The position numbers and the translations under genes were made by a program. A stretch of DNA of 6,534 nt from an uncultured Eubacteriales bacterium (lineage in GTDB: Bacteria > Bacillota > Clostridia > Oscillospirales > Acutalibacteraceae): the NCBI GenBank assembly GCA_900316925.1, contig ONEU01000073.1, positions 1 to 6,534 on the forward strand, in the 5' to 3' direction. Numbering within the stretch: the stretch's first letter is position 1; each line of letters starts with the position of its first letter. Under the pieces are notes generated by a model that ran no database searches, was not told the origin of the DNA, and saw only the letters and a program-made list of their open reading frames with translations. Shown here one piece after another: positions 1 to 6,150 of this stretch.

Positions 1-96
1 CTCTTCCTCGGTTTCCTCCTCGGTCTCCTCCTCGGTCTCCTCCTCGGTTTCCTCCTCGGTTTCCTCCTCGGTCTCTTCCTCGGTCTCCTCCTCGGT
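1..96 (-). repeat. 12-bp in-frame tandem repeat encoding Thr-Glu-Glu-Glu in divIVA
   Basis: Eight consecutive 12-bp units, plus-strand form (c/t)tcctcctcggt, run from base 1 to 96 and reach the window edge, so the total number is unknown. In the coding direction each unit reads ACC GAG GAR GAR. The Thr codon never changes and only the third base of Glu codons varies (GAG/GAA). A partial, degraded unit (97-105, Pro-Glu-Glu) marks the entry into the array. The near identity of the DNA, beyond what the protein requires, points to recent expansion by slippage or unequal recombination, and gain or loss of units keeps the frame. Confidence 0.95.
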
Positions 97-930
97 CTCC
101 TCCGGCTGCTTCATTTCCTCCGCAGCCCGCCTGGCTTCCTCGGCTCTGCGCTCTTCCTCTGCAAGGGCTTCCTGCCCCTTCGTGCTGAACCGGATATCCT
201 CGGCGATCTCTCTGATCTTCTTCTCATCGCGCTTCTCGACTCTGATCTCCCGCTGATCCTTTTTCGCCTCTTCTACGGCACGGTCAGCTTCTTCCCGCAG
301 CTCCTGTCCCACGGAATCGGGGGTGGCGGGAGCACTGAGCGGATAGCTCTCTTCCAGCTTCTCCTGGTACTGTCTGAATTCGTCTGCACGGGGCAGGGAG
401 TTGATGACCTTGAGATGGTTCTTATAGGAATCCAGCAGCGCCTCACGGAACCGTGTGACCTCCGACTGGATCTGCTTGATGTGCTGCTTCTGCTGCTCGA
501 TGATCCGGTTGTTCTCATCAATACTGGCAGCAGACTTGATCAGGGCATTATTGAGAATGGTCTCCGAACGGATCTCCGCCTCCGCCATCATGGATGCGGA
601 CTTTTCATCAGCCTCCTGGCGGGTGGTACGGGCATAGTCATCGGCATCCTTCACCGTCTTTTCAGCCTTTTCCTCGGCATCCCTGACCAGTCTCTTGGCA
701 GTGATCTCGGCGGTGATAATGGCGTCCTGCACGCTCTGGGCATTTTCCTCATGCTTGAGCAGCCGGGCATTCATCTGCTCGATCCTCAGCTCCAGCTCTC
801 TGTTGGTGATCTCCAGGTCCCTGACCTTCTCGATCACGCCGTCCACAAAATTATCGACATCATCCGTTTTATAGCCGCTGAGTCCTGATCTGCGAAAGCT
901 TATATTTTCGATTTCTTCCAATGTAAGCAT
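1..930 (-). CDS. divIVA: DivIVA-family cell-pole/division scaffold protein, 3' end outside window
   Basis: The frame is open from ATG 928-930 to the window edge: 310 codons with no stop, so the C-terminus is missing. The N-terminus (residues 1-35) matches the DivIVA membrane-binding domain: start MLTLEEIENISF, then SGYKTDDVDNFVDGV, with the conserved Gly-Tyr and Val-Asp-x-Phe pattern. Residues about 33-170 are heptad-rich coiled coil (RDLEITNRELELRIEQM). A charged Glu/Lys/Arg helix follows (about 205-272), then an acidic Thr-Glu-Glu-Glu repeat from about 276 to the edge. DivIVA proteins bind negatively curved membrane at poles and septa and recruit division or wall-synthesis partners; that is family knowledge. 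Bacillus DivIVA is about 164 residues, so this one is about twice that. At the site of the Bacillus membrane-inserting Phe17-Arg18 it has Leu17-Ser18. The SD is modest (AGAGAAAGGA, 10 nt before ATG). It follows sepF by 60 nt. Family call is sure; exact role is inferred. Confidence 0.93.
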   Translation of the reverse strand, partial: MLTLEEIENISFRRSGLSGYKTDDVDNFVDGVIEKVRDLEITNRELELRIEQMNARLLKHEENAQSVQDAIITAEITAKRLVRDAEEKAEKTVKDADDYARTTRQEADEKSASMMAEAEIRSETILNNALIKSAASIDENNRIIEQQKQHIKQIQSEVTRFREALLDSYKNHLKVINSLPRADEFRQYQEKLEESYPLSAPATPDSVGQELREEADRAVEEAKKDQREIRVEKRDEKKIREIAEDIRFSTKGQEALAEEERRAEEARRAAEEMKQPEETEEETEEETEEETEEETEEETEEETEEETEEE

Positions 931-940
931 TTCTTCGCTT

Positions 941-950
941 TCCTTTCTCT
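941..950 (-). promoter_or_regulatory. Ribosome binding site of divIVA
   Basis: The minus strand reads AGAGAAAGGA, then 10 nt, then ATG (928-930). It is weaker and further away than the SD of sepF or the phosphorylase. It supports the start at 930, which also places the DivIVA N-terminal motif at the expected residue numbers. The 60-nt gap between sepF and divIVA (931-990) holds no other gene and no clear terminator; only short self-complementary stretches are seen. Confidence 0.6.
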
Positions 951-990
951 ACGATTGCGGCGGACACTTCCGTACCCACCGGTCTCTTCA

Positions 991-1464
991 TCAGAAATAG
1001 ATATTGTCGCTCTCGACCTCGTCCATGACGTCCTCGCCGGAGAGCTTGACATTGCTGGGCATCACGATATAGGTATCCTCTGCCACACGGCTGATCTTGC
1101 CGTTATGAGCATAGGCAACACCGCTGAGGAAGTCGATGATCCTCTTGCCCACGTCCTTGTTGGTCTGCTCCATATTCAGAATGATGGTGTTTCTCTTGAT
1201 AAATTCATCTGCCATTGCCGTGATATCCTTATCAAAGGACTCCGGCTTGAACAGAACGAACTGCACCTTTGAGGAATCGTGGATATTGATAACATTGTCA
1301 GAACCGGAATCGGTCTCTTCGTTTCCCATGTCAAAGCTCTCCTGAGCGGGAGCCTCCGGCTCTGCTGCAGGCTCATCGTCCTCTTCGGAATAGTAATCCT
1401 CGTAGTCCATATCCTCGTCGGGCTGCTTGAGCATATTTTTAAACTTTCCCATAAATCCTGCCAT
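991..1464 (-). CDS. sepF: Cell division protein SepF (FtsZ-tethering septum protein)
   Basis: This 157-residue protein has the three-part SepF layout. Residues 1-13 (MAGFMGKFKNMLK) form a short amphipathic membrane-targeting helix. Residues about 14-58 are an acidic, probably disordered linker (DEDMDYEDYYSEEDD). Residues about 64-142 are the SepF/DUF552 core, with FKPESFDKDI, ILNMEQTNKDVGKRIIDFLSG and a C-terminal stretch ending MPSNVKLSG. In Firmicutes SepF polymerises into arcs, binds the FtsZ C-terminal tail and helps anchor the Z-ring; that is family knowledge. Length is normal (Bacillus SepF is about 150). The ATG at 1464 follows a strong SD (GGGAGGAA, 1472-1479). It starts 20 nt after the yggS stop and ends 60 nt before divIVA. 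Besides operon read-through, a promoter inside yggS may supply it. Nothing essential looks missing. Call is very secure. Confidence 0.96.
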   Translation of the reverse strand: MAGFMGKFKNMLKQPDEDMDYEDYYSEEDDEPAAEPEAPAQESFDMGNEETDSGSDNVINIHDSSKVQFVLFKPESFDKDITAMADEFIKRNTIILNMEQTNKDVGKRIIDFLSGVAYAHNGKISRVAEDTYIVMPSNVKLSGEDVMDEVESDNIYF

Positions 1465-1471
1465 TGTATTG

Positions 1472-1479
1472 TTCCTCCC
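1472..1479 (-). promoter_or_regulatory. Strong ribosome binding site of sepF
   Basis: The minus strand reads GGGAGGAA, with 7 nt between it and ATG 1462-1464. It lies wholly in the 20-nt yggS-sepF gap and fixes the sepF start. Confidence 0.85.
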
Positions 1480-1484
1480 AAATT

Positions 1485-2219
1485 TTATCTGTATATTCTG
1501 GCGCCGAAGAGCCGCGAACCGACTCTTACCATATTGGCGCCTGATAGGATTGCTTCCTCATAATCATCGGACATCCCCATTGACAGAAAGTCCATAGATA
1601 CATTATCTAATGTTTTCGCCGAAATGTCAATAAATAATTTGTTCATTCTATCAAAATATTTCAGAACTTCCGTTTTTTTGTCGCAAATCGGCGGTACGGT
1701 CATCAATCCCCGCACCCGGATATTCTCCAGAGCGGCCGTTTGTTCCAGCAGCTCCGGCAGCGCCTCGGCAAAGACCCCTGATTTATTTTCTTCTCTGCCA
1801 ATATTCACTTCCAGCAGGATATCGGTGGTCACACCGTTCTTCACCGACTGCCTGGAGATCTCTCCTGCCAGCTTCAGGCTGTCTACCGACTGGATCATCG
1901 ACACCTTCCCCACGATCTGCCGCACCTTATTGGTCTGTAAATGGCCGATCATGTGCAGCTCACACGCAGTCAGGTCGTACTCGTCGTATTTCGACAGCAG
2001 CTCCTGCACCTTGTTCTCGCCGATATAGCGCAGTCCCAGGGACACAGCATAATTGATGACCTCCGGTGCCACCGTTTTGGTGGCCGCCAGCAGGGTGATG
2101 TCCTCCGCCTTCCTGCCGCTGCGTCCGGCGGCAAGGGCGATCCTCCCGGTTACCTCCTCATAGTTGCGCTTCACATATTCCAGGTCCTTAGGATGATCTG
2201 GCAATAATTTTTCCGTCAT
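1485..2219 (-). CDS. yggS: YggS/YlmE-type pyridoxal phosphate homeostasis protein
   Basis: This 244-residue protein is of the PLP-binding YggS/YlmE/PROSC family, single-domain TIM-barrel proteins resembling the alanine racemase N-terminal fold. Family members bind PLP in the cytoplasm and affect B6 and amino-acid balance without a clear enzyme activity. Visible hallmarks are LLAATKT with the PLP Schiff-base lysine at 48, YIGENKVQEL (65-74), HMIGHLQTNK (89-98), EVNIGREENKSG (137-148), GLMTVPP (161-167), LSMGMSDDYEEAI (212-224) and GANMVRVGSRLFG (227-239). I chose the ATG at 2219, not one 11 codons upstream, because a good SD (GGAAGGAG) lies 9 nt before it and the family starts near there. Its first 32 nt overlap the end of the adaptor gene, suggesting coupled translation. 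Linkage to sepF is classic for Firmicutes (ylmE-ylmF). Its 3' third is unusually AT-rich and holds a promoter-like sequence. Confidence 0.95.
   Translation of the reverse strand: MTEKLLPDHPKDLEYVKRNYEEVTGRIALAAGRSGRKAEDITLLAATKTVAPEVINYAVSLGLRYIGENKVQELLSKYDEYDLTACELHMIGHLQTNKVRQIVGKVSMIQSVDSLKLAGEISRQSVKNGVTTDILLEVNIGREENKSGVFAEALPELLEQTAALENIRVRGLMTVPPICDKKTEVLKYFDRMNKLFIDISAKTLDNVSMDFLSMGMSDDYEEAILSGANMVRVGSRLFGARIYR
1602..1630 (-). promoter_or_regulatory. Sigma-A-type promoter inside yggS, facing sepF-divIVA
   Basis: On the minus strand TTGACA (1625-1630, 6/6 to consensus) is separated by exactly 17 nt from GATAAT (1602-1607, 5/6). The sequence above the -35 is AT-rich (AAATTATTTA), like an UP element. 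The predicted start is near 1595, giving about a 130-nt leader before the sepF ATG. The surrounding yggS codons (TTA, ACA, GTA, TCT) are more AT-rich than elsewhere in the gene, as if codon choice were bent to keep the promoter. This comes from sequence match only; no transcription data. Confidence 0.65.
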
Positions 2220-3495
2220 AGAGATTTGCTCCTTCCACGATGATCTCATCATAGGCTTCCAGCACCTTCACCTTATCGGAGAAGGGCTGGCGGTTCTTGT
2301 CCATACTGCTGATGACGACGCTCTCCCCGGAGAAGATCGGGAAGATCTGCCGGAACGTCACCTCATTGCCGCGTCTGACATACACACCGGTGACATTCTG
2401 GGTCTCTTCGGTCTCATTGCCGTCCTCATCGGTCACGGTCCTGGTCATCTCCAGTTCGTGAACGGCGGATTTCGGCACGCTCAGACCGTAGTATTCGTCA
2501 AGGATGATGGATGCCTCTCCCTGCCGCAGCGACGCCATGGCATCCGACATATAGGTGCCCCGGAAAATTGCGATGGCATCGGAGGACTTGTTGCGCTGGT
2601 TGAGGGCATACAGCTCCACCGGGATCTTCTCCGCCGTGACGGCAGGCAGATCCAGCCGCAGCGTGAAGGCGTTCTTGATCTTGAGGGCGTCCTCCGCGCT
2701 CACATGGCACACCGCGTACCAGTACACCCCGTTGACCGTCTTGCCGATCACCTTCTGGGGCACCGTGATGGGCTGCAGCTCCTTGGGCTCAATGTCACCC
2801 GGCAGCATGGTATCCAGCTGCTTGGTGGTGACCAGGTTCTCATAGCCGTCGGCGCTGCTCACGAAATAGCCTGCCACCGGCGACTTGATATCCGTCCCCT
2901 TCTTCTGTTTGACGCTGAGCTTTTCCAGCTCATTGAGCTGTGCCTTGAGCTGGTTGATCTTATCATTATAGTCGGTAGCCTTGCCGGTGATGAGCTGCCG
3001 CTCGTTGATATAGTACAGGATGCTGTCCGCCGCGGTATCCGCCTCCGACAGCTTTCCGCTGCACAGGGCTTCGTTGGACTGCACCAGCGCCGTACTGATG
3101 GCCTTGTCCAGCTCGTCGGGGCTCTGGCTCAGTGCATCCGAGTTTTTCTGCAGCATGGTGAGCGATTCGATCTGTGTCTTCAGGTGCTCAATCTCCTGCT
3201 TGGTACCTGCCGCGTCGGCATTGTCAAATACCCCTGCCACCGCCTGGTTCACCGAGACCTTTTCGCCGTCCTCCACGGAGTAGGAGATCACCCCGTCGCC
3301 CCCGTATTCGATCAGCGTCTCGTCCCGCACGATATAGCAGGTGGAGTTGATGGACTGATACGCAACGGATTCCCTGGCGGTGATGGTCTTCACCTGGGTG
3401 AAGCTCGCCCGGCAGATCACATACACCACATAGGCAATCACCAGTCCGGTGAGTACGATCATTATTCCTTTTCTGATCCATGCGGATTTATCCAT
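2188..3495 (-). CDS. HlyD-like membrane-anchored adaptor (membrane fusion protein fold), no transporter partner in window
   Basis: This 435-residue protein has a short positive N-terminus (DKSAWIRKG), one membrane helix (about 10-29, IMIVLTGLVIAYVVYVICRA) and a large outside part. Residues about 63-90 (GDGVISYSVEDGEKVSVNQ) look like the first half of a biotinyl-lipoyl/barrel-sandwich domain. Helical segments around 97-116 and 168-196 could form a hairpin. Residues about 204-222 (KSPVAGYFVSSADGYENL) give the second half, followed by beta-rich domains with GLSVPKSAVHE (337-347). This order is that of HlyD/RND-type adaptors, which link exporters to outer parts. Here no ABC, MFS or RND gene lies nearby and a monoderm is likely, so an export role is unproven; a scaffold role in division or envelope is speculation. 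The ATG at 3495 follows GGAGGG by 5 nt. It overlaps miaA by 34 nt and yggS by 32 nt. Fold fairly sure, function unknown. Confidence 0.8.
   Translation of the reverse strand: MDKSAWIRKGIMIVLTGLVIAYVVYVICRASFTQVKTITARESVAYQSINSTCYIVRDETLIEYGGDGVISYSVEDGEKVSVNQAVAGVFDNADAAGTKQEIEHLKTQIESLTMLQKNSDALSQSPDELDKAISTALVQSNEALCSGKLSEADTAADSILYYINERQLITGKATDYNDKINQLKAQLNELEKLSVKQKKGTDIKSPVAGYFVSSADGYENLVTTKQLDTMLPGDIEPKELQPITVPQKVIGKTVNGVYWYAVCHVSAEDALKIKNAFTLRLDLPAVTAEKIPVELYALNQRNKSSDAIAIFRGTYMSDAMASLRQGEASIILDEYYGLSVPKSAVHELEMTRTVTDEDGNETEETQNVTGVYVRRGNEVTFRQIFPIFSGESVVISSMDKNRQPFSDKVKVLEAYDEIIVEGANLYDGKIIARSS
2229..2236 (-). promoter_or_regulatory. Ribosome binding site deciding the yggS start
   Basis: The minus strand reads GGAAGGAG, 9 nt before ATG 2217-2219. 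It lies inside the last codons of the adaptor gene. The in-frame ATG pair further upstream lacks a comparable SD, so the shorter 244-residue YggS is preferred. Confidence 0.75.
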
Positions 3496-4427
3496 GGCTT
3501 CCCTCCGTCCTGTATGATTCTTTCGGCCTCCGCCAGCACATCCTCGCAGCAGTCCACTTCGATCCAGTGGATGTATTCATCCGCCCGGAACCAGGTCATC
3601 TGCCGCTTGGCAAAGCGTCTGGTCTCCATTTTCAGCTTCTCCACCGCCGCTTCCAGCGAGATCCTCCCCTCCAGATAGAGGCGCAGCTCCTTATAGCCGA
3701 TGGCTGCGGAAGCCGTATGACCCTTTTTGTCGGCATAGAAATCCCTTGCCTCTTCCACCAGCCCGTTTTCCAGCATCCTGTCCACACGGGTGTTGATGCG
3801 TTCATAGAGCTTCTGTCTGTCGGCAAAGGTCAGACCGATGGCCGTCACCTCATAGGGCGAGGGCACCAGCCGGGAGCGCTGGATATGCTCGGTCATGTTG
3901 ATCCCCGTGGAGCGGTAGATCTCGATGGCACGCACAATGCGCTTCTTGTCGGAGGGATGCAGGCGCTGTGCCGTTTCCGGGTCGAAGGTCTCCAGCTCCC
4001 GGAGCATCACCTCGCCGCCCTCCTCGTCATATCTGTCGTTCAGCTCCTGCCGGAGCTGCTCGTTCTTTTCTTCGTCCGCAAAGCTGATGTTATTGATCAG
4101 CGATCTCACATACAGCCCGGAGCCGCCGCAGATGATCGGCTGCCTGCCGCGGTTCAGGATATCGTCGATGGCTCTGGCCGCCAGCTTCACATAATCCGAT
4201 ACGGAAAAGCTCTCGCACGGGTCCAGAAAATCCATCAGATGATGAGGAATGCCTTCCTTTTCCGCCTCTGTGGGCTTGGCGCTGGCAATGTCCATGCCGG
4301 TATAGATCTGCATGGAATCCGCCGACACCACCTCGCCGTCATACTTCTTTGCCAGCTGTACGGCAAGTGCTGTTTTTCCTGATGCCGTAGGTCCTACTAC
4401 CGCTATCAGCCTTTTTCCCTTTTCCAT
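3462..4427 (-). CDS. miaA: tRNA dimethylallyltransferase MiaA
   Basis: This 321-residue protein transfers a dimethylallyl group from DMAPP to N6 of A37 in tRNAs reading UNN codons (i6A37), improving decoding. Visible family marks are the P-loop GPTASGKT (12-19), VVSADSMQIYTGMDIASAKP (33-52) with the catalytic-region Asp37, IPHHLMDFLDP (60-70), the GGSGLY motif (about 101-106), KKRIVRAIEIY, AIGYKE and RRFAKRQMTWFR near the C-terminus. Length is typical (about 300-320). The ATG at 4427 is 6 nt after the phosphorylase stop. Its SD (AGGGTGA) contains that stop codon, so re-initiation by the same ribosome is likely. The gene overlaps the adaptor start by 34 nt. In many bacteria miaA sits near mutL or hfq; here it is placed between a phosphorylase and an envelope adaptor. 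No defect seen. Confidence 0.97.
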   Translation of the reverse strand: MEKGKRLIAVVGPTASGKTALAVQLAKKYDGEVVSADSMQIYTGMDIASAKPTEAEKEGIPHHLMDFLDPCESFSVSDYVKLAARAIDDILNRGRQPIICGGSGLYVRSLINNISFADEEKNEQLRQELNDRYDEEGGEVMLRELETFDPETAQRLHPSDKKRIVRAIEIYRSTGINMTEHIQRSRLVPSPYEVTAIGLTFADRQKLYERINTRVDRMLENGLVEEARDFYADKKGHTASAAIGYKELRLYLEGRISLEAAVEKLKMETRRFAKRQMTWFRADEYIHWIEVDCCEDVLAEAERIIQDGGKPWINPHGSEKE

Positions 4428-4433
4428 TGATAC

Positions 4434-4440
4434 TCACCCT
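4434..4440 (-). promoter_or_regulatory. miaA ribosome binding site fused to the upstream stop codon
   Basis: The minus strand reads AGGGTGA, 6 nt before the miaA ATG. The TGA is the stop codon of the uridine phosphorylase gene. Terminating ribosomes would therefore stop directly on the next SD, an arrangement typical of translational coupling. Confidence 0.65.
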
Positions 4441-5189
4441 GCTTTTATCAGCAATTTTAAGGCGTCCACAGCCGTTCTTACCGCAGACTCCGTATCAAAC
4501 ACGCTATGATCGTCATAGCCCTGCTTTTTTCTTTCCTGGTTCCAGAGCGCGTGCAGCACACATCCCAGCCGCACCCCTCTTGCCGCCGCCGCCGTCATCA
4601 GCGCCGCCGTCTCCATCTCCGAGGCAAGCACTCCCAGCCGCAGCCATGCCTGCCACTTCGCCTGCAGCTCATACCCCACCGGCATCGTTTCCGGTGCGTG
4701 CTGTCCATAGAAGGAATCCTTGCTCTGAATCACGCCCGTATGGTAATGCAGGCCGTTTTGTTTCGCCGCCGCCGTCAGGGCACACACCACGTCAAAATCC
4801 GCTGCCGCCGGATATTCGGGCGGGGCATATTCCCGGGAGGTTCCTTCCATTCTCACCGCCGCCGTGGGGATGACCAGATCGCCGGGGATGACCTTCTCCT
4901 GCATCCCGCCGCAGGTCCCTACCCGGATCGCGGTTTTCAGACCCGCCATCACCAGCTCCTCCAGCGCGATTGCCGCCGACGGTCCGCCGATGCCTGTGGA
5001 CATCACGATCACCCGCTCGCCCCCCAGCTCTCCGGCACAGGAGACAAATTCCCGGTTACTCGCAAGCGGCCGTGCCTTGTCAAGGTATCCCGCTATCAGC
5101 GGTACCCTTCCCGGGTCTCCGGGCAGAATCGCATACGCCGCTCCCTGCTCCCTGGTGATACCGATATGGAACAGCTTCTCTTCATTCAC
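4434..5189 (-). CDS. udp: Uridine phosphorylase-like nucleoside phosphorylase (PNP/UDP family)
   Basis: This 251-residue cytoplasmic enzyme likely catalyses uridine + phosphate to uracil + ribose-1-phosphate (pyrimidine salvage). Family marks are ILPGDPGRV (21-29, phosphate-binding Gly and Arg), ASNREF (43-48), STGIGGPSAAIALEEL (64-79), IRVGTCGG (88-95), VRMEGTSREYAPPEYPAAAD (112-131), SKDSFYGQH (156-164) and the ribose-binding SEMETAAL (190-197). The layout follows E. coli Udp closely. A Gln at 163 matches the uracil-reading Gln166, but the Arg168 position and the nearby Arg of the related QHxPxRM motif are not Arg here (QHAPETM), so substrate range may differ. The start is GTG (5187-5189), backed by AAGGAGG at 8 nt; the nearby ATG is out of frame. 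It lies 25 nt after corA and 6 nt before miaA. Family sure, exact substrate less so. Confidence 0.88.
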   Translation of the reverse strand: MNEEKLFHIGITREQGAAYAILPGDPGRVPLIAGYLDKARPLASNREFVSCAGELGGERVIVMSTGIGGPSAAIALEELVMAGLKTAIRVGTCGGMQEKVIPGDLVIPTAAVRMEGTSREYAPPEYPAAADFDVVCALTAAAKQNGLHYHTGVIQSKDSFYGQHAPETMPVGYELQAKWQAWLRLGVLASEMETAALMTAAAARGVRLGCVLHALWNQERKKQGYDDHSVFDTESAVRTAVDALKLLIKAG

Positions 5190-5197
5190 GCTGACCG

Positions 5198-5204
5198 CCT
5201 CCTT
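5198..5204 (-). promoter_or_regulatory. Strong ribosome binding site deciding the GTG start of the phosphorylase
   Basis: The minus strand reads AAGGAGG, 8 nt before GTG (5187-5189). It is the best SD in the window and makes the non-ATG start convincing. It sits in the 25-nt gap after corA. Confidence 0.85.
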
Positions 5205-5214
5205 CTGCTGTCTG

Positions 5215-6144
5215 TCAGAACATCCCCTTGCGTTTGAGGATCAGGTACATCATCAGCATCAGCACCCCCGACAGCACCACCGGGAACCACCATGCCTTGT
5301 CAAAGGGAAGACCGCTGACGATATTCATGCCGTAGAATCCCGAAATCACCGTCGGCACGGAGACCAGCAGCGTCAGGGATGCCTGAATCTTCATAATGAC
5401 GTTCAGGTTATTGGAGATGATGGAGGCAAACACGTCCATCGTACCGGTCAGAATGTTGAGGTGGATGGCAGCCATATCCACTGCCTGTTTGATCTCGATG
5501 AGCACGTCCTCCAGCAGATCCTGATCCTCGTCATAGAGCTTCATATATCTGCCGCGCATGATCTTCTCGAGCGTCAGCTCATCGGCTTTCAGGGAACTGG
5601 AAAAATACACCAGTGATTTCTCGATATCGAGCAGCTGATGGAGCTCCTCGTTTCGGGCGGAACGCCGCAGCTCACGTTCAATGCGGTTATTGATCTTGTC
5701 AATCTGCTTGAGGTACTGCAGATACTTGGTTGCCATGCGCAGCATGATATGCAGGACAAAATGTGTTTTGTAGCCGGTCACGACATTTCTGACCACGCCC
5801 TCCGAGAACTCGCTCAGCACGGTATTATCCTTAAGTGCTACGGTGATGACGTTCTTGTCGGTAATCATAATGCCGATCGGCATGGTGGAATAGGTGATGT
5901 TCTTCTGTGCCTTCTCCACCACCGGCACGTCGATAATGATGAGGGTGGTACCGTCCTCGCTGTCGATATGGGATGACTCCTCGTCATCCAGTGCGGAACG
6001 CAGCAGCTCCGGCGGAATCTCAAAAAAATCCAGCAGGTACTGAACCTCGTCCTCATCGGGTGCAATCACGTTCACCCAGCAGCCCTGCTCATATTCCTTC
6101 AGTTCCTCGATTTTTCCGTTAACGGTTTTGTAATAGCTGATCAT
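5215..6144 (-). CDS. corA: CorA-family magnesium/divalent cation channel
   Basis: This 309-residue inner-membrane protein belongs to the CorA metal ion transporter family, pentameric channels for Mg2+ (and Co2+/Ni2+). Residues 1-about 245 are the cytoplasmic alpha/beta and long-helix domain, with PPELLRSALDDEESSHIDSE (44-63) typical of these proteins. TM1 is about 253-272 and ends in the signature FYGMN (270-274). TM2 is about 286-303, followed by a basic tail (LKRKGMF). The loop after GMN reads IVSGLPFDKAWW and lacks the MPEL seen in E. coli-type CorA, as in other Firmicute CorA-like proteins, so the ion is not certain. I chose ATG 6142-6144: an SD-like AAAGGG lies 8 nt upstream and the family begins MISYYKT-like. 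The in-frame extension to 6246 has no SD and a Ser/Arg-rich non-family sequence. It is first in the likely operon. Confidence 0.93.
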   Translation of the reverse strand: MISYYKTVNGKIEELKEYEQGCWVNVIAPDEDEVQYLLDFFEIPPELLRSALDDEESSHIDSEDGTTLIIIDVPVVEKAQKNITYSTMPIGIMITDKNVITVALKDNTVLSEFSEGVVRNVVTGYKTHFVLHIMLRMATKYLQYLKQIDKINNRIERELRRSARNEELHQLLDIEKSLVYFSSSLKADELTLEKIMRGRYMKLYDEDQDLLEDVLIEIKQAVDMAAIHLNILTGTMDVFASIISNNLNVIMKIQASLTLLVSVPTVISGFYGMNIVSGLPFDKAWWFPVVLSGVLMLMMYLILKRKGMF

Positions 6145-6150
6145 CAGACT

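Noticed and set aside
1..96. CRISPR-like array
   Set aside because: Units are contiguous 12-mers with no spacers and are in frame within divIVA.
1046..1073. Plus-strand TTGACA, 16 nt, TATAGG inside sepF, a possible antisense promoter
   Set aside because: The -10 matches only 4/6, spacing is 16, and no plus-strand gene follows. Likely chance.
1576..1604. Plus-strand TTGACA inside yggS
   Set aside because: No acceptable -10 at 16-18 nt (TTATCT or TATCTA only).
2458..3678. A 406-codon open frame on the plus strand opposite the adaptor and miaA
   Set aside because: It mirrors GC-rich third positions of the minus-strand genes, shows no domain logic, spans the junction of two real genes, and lacks a good SD.
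3480..4382. A 300-codon plus-strand open frame opposite miaA
   Set aside because: MiaA on the minus strand has all family motifs; this frame is a His/Leu/Arg-rich shadow.
4506..5616. Plus-strand open frames opposite the phosphorylase and corA
   Set aside because: Low-complexity Pro/Arg/His-rich translations that cross gene boundaries; the minus-strand genes explain the region.
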